From DATBHM01 sp963772375 (GTDB lineage: Bacteria; Actinomycetota; UBA4738; JACQTL01): a stretch of DNA of 64,000 nt. Positions 26,406-33,472 of this stretch are shown here, one piece after another. The stretch lies in assembly GCA_963772375.1 (NCBI GenBank), contig CAVYXG010000001.1, positions 1,550,001 to 1,614,000 on the forward strand, read 5' to 3'. The notes beneath the pieces were generated by a model. That model searched no databases and had not been told where the DNA came from. It saw only the letters and a program-made list of their open reading frames with translations. The translations under genes were made by a program, and so were the position numbers. How positions within the stretch are numbered: position 1 is the stretch's first letter; each line of letters begins with the position of its first letter.

Positions 26406-26411
26406 TAGACT
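26406..26411 (+). promoter_or_regulatory. Putative -10 box, leaderless promoter of TetR gene
   Basis: TAGACT lies 7 nt before the ATG at 26419 and there is no ribosome-binding sequence. Position and form fit leaderless transcription. Confidence 0.5.
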
Positions 26412-26418
26412 GCTCGGC

Positions 26419-27057
26419 ATGGCACGGGCAGCGATCGAACCGAACGACGCCGCACGCCGGCGGGTGTCCAAGCCGCCCGACGAGCGCCGCGAGGACCTGC
26501 TCGAGGCCGCGCGACGGGTGTTCGCCTCGAAGGGCCTCCCGAACGCCACGATCTCGGACGTCACCGAGGCGGCCGGGGTGGCCAAGGGGACGTTCTACCT
26601 GTACTTCGACTCCAAGGAGGCCCTGCTCGGCGCGCTGAAGCAGCGGTTCGTCGACGACCTGGTGGCCCAGGCCCTGCGCCTGTACACGAGGGTCGGGCAC
26701 GACGACTGGTGGTCGCTCGCGGACGTGACCGTGGAGAGCATGATCGACTTCCTGCTCGAGCACCGGGACCTCATCCAGGTGTTCGCGCGGGACGGGTTCC
26801 AGCCCGAGTCGGCTTCGCTGTTCGGCGAGGCCTCCGGCAAGCTCCGGAACATGTTCGCGGCCGGGATCAAGGCCGGCATGGAGGCTGGGGCGTTCGAGGT
26901 CACCGACCCCCTGCTGACCGCCACGTTCCTCGACCACGCGATCCACGGGACGGTCGAGCACGCCGTGCTGTACGAGGGTGGGATCGACCGCGACTACCTG
27001 GTGGCGGGGGCGCGGGACCTCCTCCGGCGCGTGCTGGGTGCGCGGCCCGGGACCTGA
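26419..27057 (+). CDS. TetR-family regulator
   Basis: A 212-residue repressor-type regulator. The N-terminal helix-turn-helix is RREDLLEAARRVFASKGLPNATISDVTEAAGVAKGTFYLYFDSKEALLGAL (about residues 24-74), and the remainder is an all-helical ligand domain ending TFLDHAIHGTVEHAVLYEGG. It is followed after 1 nt by the second sugar dehydrogenase gene, so both are on one transcript and the regulator may control that gene. The ligand is unknown. Confidence 0.93.
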   Translation: MARAAIEPNDAARRRVSKPPDERREDLLEAARRVFASKGLPNATISDVTEAAGVAKGTFYLYFDSKEALLGALKQRFVDDLVAQALRLYTRVGHDDWWSLADVTVESMIDFLLEHRDLIQVFARDGFQPESASLFGEASGKLRNMFAAGIKAGMEAGAFEVTDPLLTATFLDHAIHGTVEHAVLYEGGIDRDYLVAGARDLLRRVLGARPGT

Positions 27058-27058
27058 C

Positions 27059-28333
27059 GTGCCGCGCCGGCTGCTCGCGGCCGCAGCCGCGGCGGCGGCC
27101 GTCGCGCTCCCCGCGCGGCCGGCGTTCGGTGCCGGTGCGACCCCCAGCGGCGACCCGGTCGTCACGACCGTGGTCTCCGGCGCGGACTTCCCCACCAACA
27201 TGGCGTTCGCCCCCGACGGGCGGCTGTTCTACACGGAGAAGGAGACCGGGAACATCCGCATCGTGCAGGACGGGAACCTGCTGCCGCAGCCCTTCGCCAC
27301 GCTCCCCGTCCAGGGTGGCGGCGAGAGCGGGCTCCTCGGCCTGGCGCTCGACCCGGACTTCGCGCGGACGCCGTTCGTGTACGTCTACTACACGTCCTCG
27401 GCCGACGGGCGGAACCACATCGCGCGGCTCGAGGCGTCCTCATCCGCCCCGAACCGCGGCGGCTCGCCGGAGAACCTCCTGACGCTCCTTGCGGCGACCG
27501 GCATCCACAACGGCGGCGACATCCTGTTCGGCCAGGACGGGAAGCTGTACGCGGTGGCCGGCGAGACCGGCGACATGGCGCTCGCTCAGGACCCGAACAG
27601 CCTGGGCGGCAAGGTGCTCCGGCTGAACCCCGACGGCTCGATCCCGTCCGACAACCCGTTCGGCCCGCAGAGCTACGTGTACTCGCCCGGCCACCGGAAC
27701 TCGTTCGGGCTGTGCGTGAACCCGCAGGACGGCGACCTGTGGGAGACGGAGAACGGCCCATCGAGCGACGACGAGATCAACCGAATCCAGGCCGGGAAGA
27801 ACTACGGCTGGCCGGACCATCTGGGGCCCGGCGGCGCGCCGCGGTTCGTCGATCCGGTCCTGACCTTCCACACCGTGATCGTCCCGACCGGGTGCGCGTT
27901 CTTCGACCGGCCGATCTCGGCGTCCTCGGTGCGGCCCCATCCCGGTGGCCAGCTGGTGTTCGGCGACTTCCACGGCGACCTGCACTCGGTGCTCCTGCGG
28001 GCGCCGGAGAACCGCACCGTGGAGCGCCAGACCGTCGAGGCGCACTTCCCGGTGGGCATCATCGACGCCGAGGTCGGGCCGGACGGCGACCTGTACGTCG
28101 CGACGCAGAACTCCATCGTGCGACTCGCGCCGGGGAACGGCATCCCATTCACGCCGTCCGGGCCGACGACGCCGCCGCCGGTCGTGTCGGGTGCGGGTGG
28201 GGGCGGCGGACTCGGGGCGGGCACGATCGTGCTGATCGTCGCCGCGATCGTGCTGGTGGTGGACGGCGTGATCGTGGTGGTGGTGCGGCGGCGGCGTCGC
28301 CTCGGGGCTACCCGGAGGCCGCCGGGCGCTTGA
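27059..28333 (+). CDS. PQQ-dependent sugar dehydrogenase, C-terminally anchored
   Basis: A 424-residue glucose/sorbosone dehydrogenase-family beta-propeller. It has a signal peptide (RRLLAAAAAAAAVALPARPAFGA), family blocks GESGLLGLALDPDF, IHNGGDILFGQDGKLYAVAGE, YSPGHRNSFGLCVNPQ and WETENGPSSDDEINRIQAGKNYGWP, then a Pro/Gly linker and a C-terminal membrane helix (GTIVLIVAAIVLVVDGVIVVVV) with an Arg-rich end. It is therefore held by its C-terminus, unlike the lipoprotein relative at 10920. GTG at 27059 follows the TetR stop directly. The last 26 bp overlap the converging DUF4177-like gene. Confidence 0.88.
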   Translation: MPRRLLAAAAAAAAVALPARPAFGAGATPSGDPVVTTVVSGADFPTNMAFAPDGRLFYTEKETGNIRIVQDGNLLPQPFATLPVQGGGESGLLGLALDPDFARTPFVYVYYTSSADGRNHIARLEASSSAPNRGGSPENLLTLLAATGIHNGGDILFGQDGKLYAVAGETGDMALAQDPNSLGGKVLRLNPDGSIPSDNPFGPQSYVYSPGHRNSFGLCVNPQDGDLWETENGPSSDDEINRIQAGKNYGWPDHLGPGGAPRFVDPVLTFHTVIVPTGCAFFDRPISASSVRPHPGGQLVFGDFHGDLHSVLLRAPENRTVERQTVEAHFPVGIIDAEVGPDGDLYVATQNSIVRLAPGNGIPFTPSGPTTPPPVVSGAGGGGGLGAGTIVLIVAAIVLVVDGVIVVVVRRRRRLGATRRPPGA

Positions 28334-28478
28334 GGTAGGCGACCAGGGAACGCCCGCCCTGCGGGTTCTCGATCTGGAGCACGCTCACGAGCTCCCACCC
28401 GTCCTGGCCGAACGTGTTGAGGATCTCCCCCGGGTTGTGTTCGAACAGGGGCGCGACGAAGTACTCCCAGCGCTGCAT
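28308..28478 (-). CDS. DUF4177-like small protein
   Basis: A 56-residue protein beginning MQRWEYFVAPLFEHNPGE, followed by LNTFGQDGWELVSVLQIEN. The W-E-Y opening and the LN..GxxGWELVSV block are typical of DUF4177. AGGA lies about 6 nt before the ATG. It follows the CoA-binding gene by 6 nt on the same strand and overlaps the converging dehydrogenase gene by 26 bp. The function is unknown. Confidence 0.78.
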   Translation of the reverse strand: MQRWEYFVAPLFEHNPGEILNTFGQDGWELVSVLQIENPQGGRSLVAYLKRPAASG

Positions 28479-28484
28479 CGTTCC

Positions 28485-28982
28485 TCAGCCCTCCCGTTCC
28501 ACGCGTTTGCGGGCCGTGCGGATGCACACGCCCATGATGACGTCGAGGCCGCCCTCGATCCCGATGCGCGCCGCCTCGTCGTTGACGATCCCGCTCTGAA
28601 GCCACAGCACCTTCGCGCCGATCCGCACCGCCTGCCGGGCGATCTCCGGCGTGGCCGACGGCCTCCGGAACACGTCGACCACGTCGACCCTCTCCGGGAC
28701 GTCGAGCAGCGTCGGATAGGCGCGCTCGCCGAGGACCTCGGCCTCGTCGGGGTTGACCGGGATGATGCGGTACCCCTTGGACTGGAGGTACTCGGCGACG
28801 TCGTATGCGTCGCGCAGGCGGTCGTTCGACAGACCGACCACCGCGATCGTCCGGGCATCGCCGAGGATGGCCCGGAGCTCGCGCGTGCTCGGGTCGAGCG
28901 GGTCGAGGACGCCGACGTGCTCGGGCGCGCCCTCGGGCCAGTCCCGGCCCGTGTACTCGCTCGGGCCGGTCGGTTGGTTCAC
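28485..28982 (-). CDS. CoA-binding domain protein (YccU type)
   Basis: A 165-residue Rossmann-fold CoA-binding protein. The dinucleotide/CoA loop is TIAVVGLSNDRLRDAYDVAEYL, followed by GYRIIPVNPDEAEVLGERAYPTL and VDVFRRPSATPEIARQAV. The C-terminal LWLQSGIVNDEA and VIMGVCI are also usual for this family. GTG at 28982 overlaps the Nudix stop (GTGA). Pairing with a CoA-pyrophosphatase-like Nudix enzyme suggests a role in CoA metabolism or sensing. Confidence 0.9.
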   Translation of the reverse strand: MNQPTGPSEYTGRDWPEGAPEHVGVLDPLDPSTRELRAILGDARTIAVVGLSNDRLRDAYDVAEYLQSKGYRIIPVNPDEAEVLGERAYPTLLDVPERVDVVDVFRRPSATPEIARQAVRIGAKVLWLQSGIVNDEAARIGIEGGLDVIMGVCIRTARKRVEREG

Positions 28983-29575
28983 GCCGCCGGCGCGTGGAGC
29001 ATCCACGGGGCCTCCTTCCGGATCAGGTCGAGGAACCCCTTGAGGATGTGCCCCGTCGCCCCCCAGATCACCTTGCCGTCCACGTCGTAGGCGTGCCCGG
29101 TCCAGATCCTTCCGTCGTGCTCGTGCTGGACCTGGCGCTCGATCTCGGCGAGCCGGGCGAGGGGCGCCTCGATGATCGACTCGATCTCCGTGGGGCTCGG
29201 GACGTACTCGGGACGCTCCCGGAGCAGCCCCACGAACGGCACGATCACGATCTGCGTGACGAACGTCGGGAGCGGGGGCAGCACACCGAGCAGGTCGACG
29301 CTCGCGGGGTCGACGCCGATCTCCTCCTGCGCCTCCCGGAGCGCCGTCGCGGCCAGGCCGTCGTCGCCCGCTTCCGGCATGCCGCCGGGGAACGAGATCT
29401 CGCCGGCGTGGCGCGACAGGTCGGCGTGTCGCTCGGTGAACACGAGCGACAGGGGCTCGGACCCGGCGATCAGCGGGACCAGCACGCCGGCCGGACGGCC
29501 GAGCTCCGGCGGCAGGACGGCGGGCTGTTCGGACAGGATCGCCCGGAGCGAGGCGGCGACGTCGTTCGTGGTCAC
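28979..29575 (-). CDS. Nudix hydrolase, CoA pyrophosphatase type
   Basis: A 198-residue Nudix enzyme. The Nudix box is GGMPEAGDDGLAATALREAQEEIGVD (matching GX5EX7REUXEEXGU), preceded by FTERHADLSRHAGEISFP, the block that marks the NudL/CoA pyrophosphatase group. It would cleave CoA or CoA esters to phosphopantetheine compounds and 3',5'-ADP. The GTG start at 29575 has TACCAT as a -10 box 6 nt upstream and no ribosome site, so it is probably leaderless. It is the first gene of a three-gene unit and is divergent from the disulfide reductase at 40 bp. Confidence 0.9.
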   Translation of the reverse strand: MTTNDVAASLRAILSEQPAVLPPELGRPAGVLVPLIAGSEPLSLVFTERHADLSRHAGEISFPGGMPEAGDDGLAATALREAQEEIGVDPASVDLLGVLPPLPTFVTQIVIVPFVGLLRERPEYVPSPTEIESIIEAPLARLAEIERQVQHEHDGRIWTGHAYDVDGKVIWGATGHILKGFLDLIRKEAPWMLHAPAA

Positions 29576-29581
29576 CGAGCA

Positions 29582-29607
29582 ATGGTAGTGCCCCCCTTGG
29601 GTAGGGT
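29582..29607. promoter_or_regulatory. Face-to-face leaderless promoters
   Basis: On the minus strand TACCAT (29582-29587) lies 6 nt before the Nudix GTG; on the plus strand TAGGGT (29602-29607) lies 8 nt before the ATG at 29616. The whole intergenic region is 40 bp, so each promoter's -35 region lies on or beyond the other's -10 box, and polymerases could not occupy both at once. Confidence 0.5.
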
Positions 29608-29615
29608 TGAGCGCG

Positions 29616-31019
29616 ATGGCGCGGGAGCGGTTCGACGTGTTCGTCGTGGGCGGCGGCGGGGCCGGCTCGGAGGTCGCCTTCTCGCTAGGATCGCGCGGCC
29701 GCAGGAGGGTGGCGATCGCCGAACGCGACAAGCTCGGCGGCGAGTGCAACCACTACGGGTGCGTGCCGACGAAGGCCATGCTGGCGAGCGCGCGTGTGGC
29801 GGCGAACGCGCGGGATGCCGGACGGTTCGGCGTCCGGGTTCCCTCGGTGGAGGTCGACTTCGGGGCGGTGATGGACCGCGTCCGGCGGATCATCGCCGCG
29901 CAGTCCGGCGAGGGGCCGAAACCGTTTGAGGACCTCGGCATCAAGGCGGTCATGGACGAGGTCCGGCTGGCCGGTCCCCACGAGCTCGAGGCCGCCGACG
30001 GGACCGTGTTCGAAGCGGACCGGATCGTCCTCGCCACCGGGAGCGAGGCCGTCGTCCCCCCGATCGACGGGCTGGCCGACGGGCCGTACTGGACGAACAA
30101 GGAGGCCATCTGGTCGCCGTCGGAGCCGCCGGCGTCGCTCGCCGTGATCGGGTCGGGGGCGATCGGCATCGAGTTCGCCACGATCTACGCACGGTTCGGC
30201 TCGCGCGTGACCGTCCTGGAGTCGGCCCCGCAGATCGTGCCGAACGAGGACCCGGAGGTCGCATCCGCGCTGCGCCCGTCGCTGGAGGCCGAGGGGATCC
30301 GGTTCCTCACCGGGGTGGAGATCACCTCGGGGTCGCACGGGCCGGACGGCTGGCGGCTGCGGGTCGACGGCCACGACGACGTGACGGCCGACGAGGTCCT
30401 CGTGGCGACCGGGCGCCGCCCCTGCCTCGACGGGCACGACCTCGATGCGGCCGGGGTGTCGCTCGACGACCGGGGCCGGCCCGTGCTGGGCGACACGCTT
30501 CGGACGACCGCCGAGGGGATCTGGGCGTGCGGGGACGCCACCGGCGACCTACTGTTCACCCACGTCGGCGACTACGAGGCTCGGCTGGTGGTGGCCGACA
30601 TCGTGGGCGAACCCTGGAAGCGCGACTATCGCGTGATCCCCCGGGTGACGTTCTGCGAGCCGGAGGTGGCGAGCGTCGGCCTCACCGAGCCGGCCGCGCA
30701 AGAGGCCGGCCACGACGTCCACTGCGCGATGGCCGAGCTCCACGAGAACGAACGCGCGGTGATCGAGGGGCACCCGACCGGGCTGGTCAAGGTGGTCGCG
30801 GACGGGCCGTCCGGCGAGATCCTGGGCGGGCACGTGGTCGGCGAGCACGCCGGCGAGCTCATCCACCAGGTGGTGGCCGCGATGGCCGGGCGGCTGCCGG
30901 CATCCGCGATCGGGGACGCCGTGTTCGCGTACCCGACGCTGTCGGAGGCGGTGCGGTGGGTGTTCCGCGAGCTGGCCGGCATGGAGGAACACCACCGGGT
31001 CGAGTCCATCGCGGACTGA
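29616..31019 (+). CDS. FAD-dependent pyridine nucleotide-disulfide reductase
   Basis: A 467-residue flavoprotein of the dihydrolipoamide dehydrogenase/mercuric reductase family. FAD-binding GGGGAGSEVAFSLG lies at the start, the redox-active cysteines are in GGECNHYGCVPTKAML (Cx4C), the NAD(P)-binding loop is GSGAIGIEFATIYARFG, the second FAD motif is GIWACGDATGD, and the dimer interface ends in AYPTLSEAVRWV. No lipoyl-dependent complex is encoded nearby, so the substrate disulfide is unknown. I chose ATG at 29616; an upstream TTG would add three residues. Confidence 0.92.
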   Translation: MARERFDVFVVGGGGAGSEVAFSLGSRGRRRVAIAERDKLGGECNHYGCVPTKAMLASARVAANARDAGRFGVRVPSVEVDFGAVMDRVRRIIAAQSGEGPKPFEDLGIKAVMDEVRLAGPHELEAADGTVFEADRIVLATGSEAVVPPIDGLADGPYWTNKEAIWSPSEPPASLAVIGSGAIGIEFATIYARFGSRVTVLESAPQIVPNEDPEVASALRPSLEAEGIRFLTGVEITSGSHGPDGWRLRVDGHDDVTADEVLVATGRRPCLDGHDLDAAGVSLDDRGRPVLGDTLRTTAEGIWACGDATGDLLFTHVGDYEARLVVADIVGEPWKRDYRVIPRVTFCEPEVASVGLTEPAAQEAGHDVHCAMAELHENERAVIEGHPTGLVKVVADGPSGEILGGHVVGEHAGELIHQVVAAMAGRLPASAIGDAVFAYPTLSEAVRWVFRELAGMEEHHRVESIAD

Positions 31020-31029
31020 GCGCCGCCCG

Positions 31030-31035
31030 TATCAT
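31030..31035 (+). promoter_or_regulatory. Putative -10 box before iscA-like gene
   Basis: TATCAT lies 8 nt before the ATG at 31044. The GGAGG between them is only 2-3 nt from the start codon, too close to act as a normal ribosome site, so a leaderless or nearly leaderless transcript is likely. Confidence 0.5.
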
Positions 31036-31043
31036 TGGAGGCG

Positions 31044-31397
31044 ATGAGCACCTCGACCTCCGAGACCACGCCCGTCCTCGTCGTCACCGAGCCGGCCGCG
31101 CGGCGCGTGCGCGCGGTGGCCGAGCGCGAGGGCCGGCCGGACGCGTTCCTACGGATCCGGATCGTTGCCGGCGGCTGCGACGGCTTCGAGTACGAGATGG
31201 GGCTCGAGGACGGACCCGTCGAACACGACCAGGTGCTGGACCAGCACGGGCTGCGGGTGCTGATCGACCCGCGCAGCGCGCCGATCCTCCAGGGCTCCAC
31301 GCTCGAGTTCCACGACCTCATGCTGGGCGGCGGCCTCAAGGTCGTGAACCCGCAGGCCACCCACGAGTGCACCTGCGGCAAGTCGTTCGCGATCTAG
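31044..31397 (+). CDS. HesB/IscA-type iron-sulfur carrier
   Basis: A 117-residue A-type carrier. The three conserved cysteines are present: RIVAGGCDGFEYEMG and the C-terminal ECTCGKSF (CxC). It delivers Fe-S clusters to apoproteins such as the ferredoxin and FrhB-like protein encoded in this window (inference). The family name could be ErpA or IscA; the sequence alone does not separate them. It follows the disulfide reductase by 24 nt but appears to have its own promoter. Confidence 0.92.
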   Translation: MSTSTSETTPVLVVTEPAARRVRAVAEREGRPDAFLRIRIVAGGCDGFEYEMGLEDGPVEHDQVLDQHGLRVLIDPRSAPILQGSTLEFHDLMLGGGLKVVNPQATHECTCGKSFAI

Positions 31398-31496
31398 CGT
31401 TCCCATCGATCGACGACGCCGTTCCCGGCGTGCCTCGCACCGTTGCCAAACGGACCGCCCGGCCGCATGATCTCCGCTCCGAACGAAGGAGGACAC

Positions 31497-33443
31497 GTGC
31501 GCGGGCGGATGACCGTTGCCCTGATGGCGCTCACGGTGGTCGCGCTCGGCCTCGTCGTGACGCCGGCGTCGGCCGCCACGATCGCGGTCCACTGTCCCAG
31601 CCAGAGCCTCCAGGCCAAGGTCAATGCCGCGGCGCCGGGCTCCACGCTCTCGATCACCGGGACCTGCCACGTCAACGCGACGATCAACAAGGACCTGACG
31701 CTGCAGGGCAACCCGACGGCCACCCTCGACGGCGACGACCTCGGATCGACCATCACGATCTCCGGGACGCCGACGGTGCACCTGACCCACCTCGTGGTCA
31801 CCGGCGGCCGGTCGGCGCAGGGCGGGGGCATCGACATCGCGGGCGGCACGGTCACGCTGCTCCACGTCACCGTGCAGGACAACCTGGCCGAGGGGTCCTC
31901 CGCGCAGGGCGGCGGCATCTACAGCGCGGGCACGGTGAAGGTCGTGCAGTCCACGATCGCGCACAACCGGGCGGCCGCGTCGGCGAGCGGCGGCGCCGCG
32001 AACGGCGATGGCGGCGGCATCGAGTCCACGGGCCACCTCACGGTCACGGCGTCGACGATCAGCTCGAACCGGGCGACGTCGAACTCCACGGGGAACGGAG
32101 GCGGATCGTTCGGGGGCGGCATCCTGGTGCAGAGCGGCGTCCTCACGGTGACCTCCTCGCACCTCACCGGCAACCACGTCGAGGGGACGTCCGACACGAA
32201 CATGATCCAGGTGGGGGGCGGCGCCATCGCCGACGTGGCGGCCGGGTCGTCGGTGACGATCACCGGATCGACGTTCGACCAGAACGCCGCCGTGTCGGTG
32301 GGCCACAATTCGGCCCCCGTGAGCAGCTTCGGCCGCGCGGCCCTGTTCGCGGTGAAGACCGCCACGGTGAAGACGTCCACGTTCACGGGGAACTCCGCCG
32401 CCTCGGCGTCGGACAACGACGACGCGGAGTCCGAAGGGGGCGCCCTGGACGCGATCATGGGGTTGAAGGTGACGCTGACCGGCCTCACGGTTCGGGATTC
32501 CACGGTGAGGGCGCACGGCGCGGACACGGTTCGGGCCGTGGGTGGCGCGTTCGAACTCCAGGGCACCGTGTCCATCGCGAGCTCATCGATCGCCGGCAAC
32601 TCCGCGGATGCCGAAGGAGGCACAACCCTGACGGAGGCCGTCGGGGGCGGCATCCATGCTTCGGTCGGAGCCAAACTCACCGTGACCCGCACCACCGTGG
32701 CGGACAACGACCTGCTCGGCCGGTCCCCATCGCCCCAGGCGTTGGCAATCGGCGCCGGGATTGCGTCCGAGGATCCGACGGTCGTCCAGCGGACGACCGT
32801 CAGCGGCAACACGTCCAGAGCGGTCGCCACCTCCGCCGTCACGCCGGCCGCCGCCTCGGAGGGTGGGGGGCTGTTCATGTCAGCGGGCCCGAGCACGGTG
32901 ACCGACTCGACCATCGCCGGGAACCTCGCGAGGTCGACCGCGCCAGCGGCGGGGACCTCGGTGTCGGTCGGCGGCGGCATCCTGTTCCAGGCGAGCTCGA
33001 GTCTCACGCTGCTGGCCACCACGCTCGCCCGCAACGTGATCGAAGGGTCGGGCGGGACGGTGTCGGCCGCGGGCGGATGGATCTATGCGAGTGTCGGCAC
33101 GACCACGTTCCACGCCTCGATCCTCGAGCTCAACATCGCTCCGACCAAAGCGGACGGCCCGAACTGCGCAAAATCCGTCACGTTCCAGTCGGGCGGGCAC
33201 AACCTGCTCGGGACCACCTCAGGGTGCATGTTCGCCAAGCTGTCGAGCGACAAGGTGAACGTGGCGAACCCGGGGCTCGGCCCGCTCGCGCACAACGGCG
33301 GGCCCACGGAGACGATCGCCTTCACCAACGCGAGCCCGGCGCGGAACGCCTTCGCGCCCCCCTGCCCGGCGGCAACGGACCAGCGGGGCGTGCACCGGCC
33401 CCAGGGCCCGCGCTGCGACATCGGCGCGTTCGAACGCTCGTAG
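31497..33443 (+). CDS. Secreted parallel beta-helix protein
   Basis: A 648-residue exported protein with a signal peptide (MALTVVALGLVVTPASA) and many right-handed beta-helix coils, seen as repeats of short strands with GGGI/GGAI turns and asparagine ladders (for example GGGIDIAGGTVTLLHVTVQDN, STIAHNRA, STISSNRA and STIAGNLA). The tail NGGPTETIAFTNASPARN ... QRGVHRPQGPRCDIGAFE is the common end of choice-of-anchor polymorphic outer proteins. AAGGAGG lies 4 nt before the GTG chosen. It may bind or cleave polysaccharide, but no catalytic site of pectate lyases is recognisable. Confidence 0.85.
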   Translation: MRGRMTVALMALTVVALGLVVTPASAATIAVHCPSQSLQAKVNAAAPGSTLSITGTCHVNATINKDLTLQGNPTATLDGDDLGSTITISGTPTVHLTHLVVTGGRSAQGGGIDIAGGTVTLLHVTVQDNLAEGSSAQGGGIYSAGTVKVVQSTIAHNRAAASASGGAANGDGGGIESTGHLTVTASTISSNRATSNSTGNGGGSFGGGILVQSGVLTVTSSHLTGNHVEGTSDTNMIQVGGGAIADVAAGSSVTITGSTFDQNAAVSVGHNSAPVSSFGRAALFAVKTATVKTSTFTGNSAASASDNDDAESEGGALDAIMGLKVTLTGLTVRDSTVRAHGADTVRAVGGAFELQGTVSIASSSIAGNSADAEGGTTLTEAVGGGIHASVGAKLTVTRTTVADNDLLGRSPSPQALAIGAGIASEDPTVVQRTTVSGNTSRAVATSAVTPAAASEGGGLFMSAGPSTVTDSTIAGNLARSTAPAAGTSVSVGGGILFQASSSLTLLATTLARNVIEGSGGTVSAAGGWIYASVGTTTFHASILELNIAPTKADGPNCAKSVTFQSGGHNLLGTTSGCMFAKLSSDKVNVANPGLGPLAHNGGPTETIAFTNASPARNAFAPPCPAATDQRGVHRPQGPRCDIGAFERS

Positions 33444-33451
33444 CGGCTCGG

Positions 33452-33472
33452 GGGCCGGCGCTCAGCCGGCCC
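33452..33472. terminator. Hairpin between converging genes
   Basis: GGGCCGGC (33452-33459), loop GCTCA, GCCGGCCC (33465-33472). The loop contains the stop codon of the FtsX-like gene on the minus strand, and the stem starts 8 nt after the beta-helix stop. Likely a bidirectional terminator. Confidence 0.5.
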
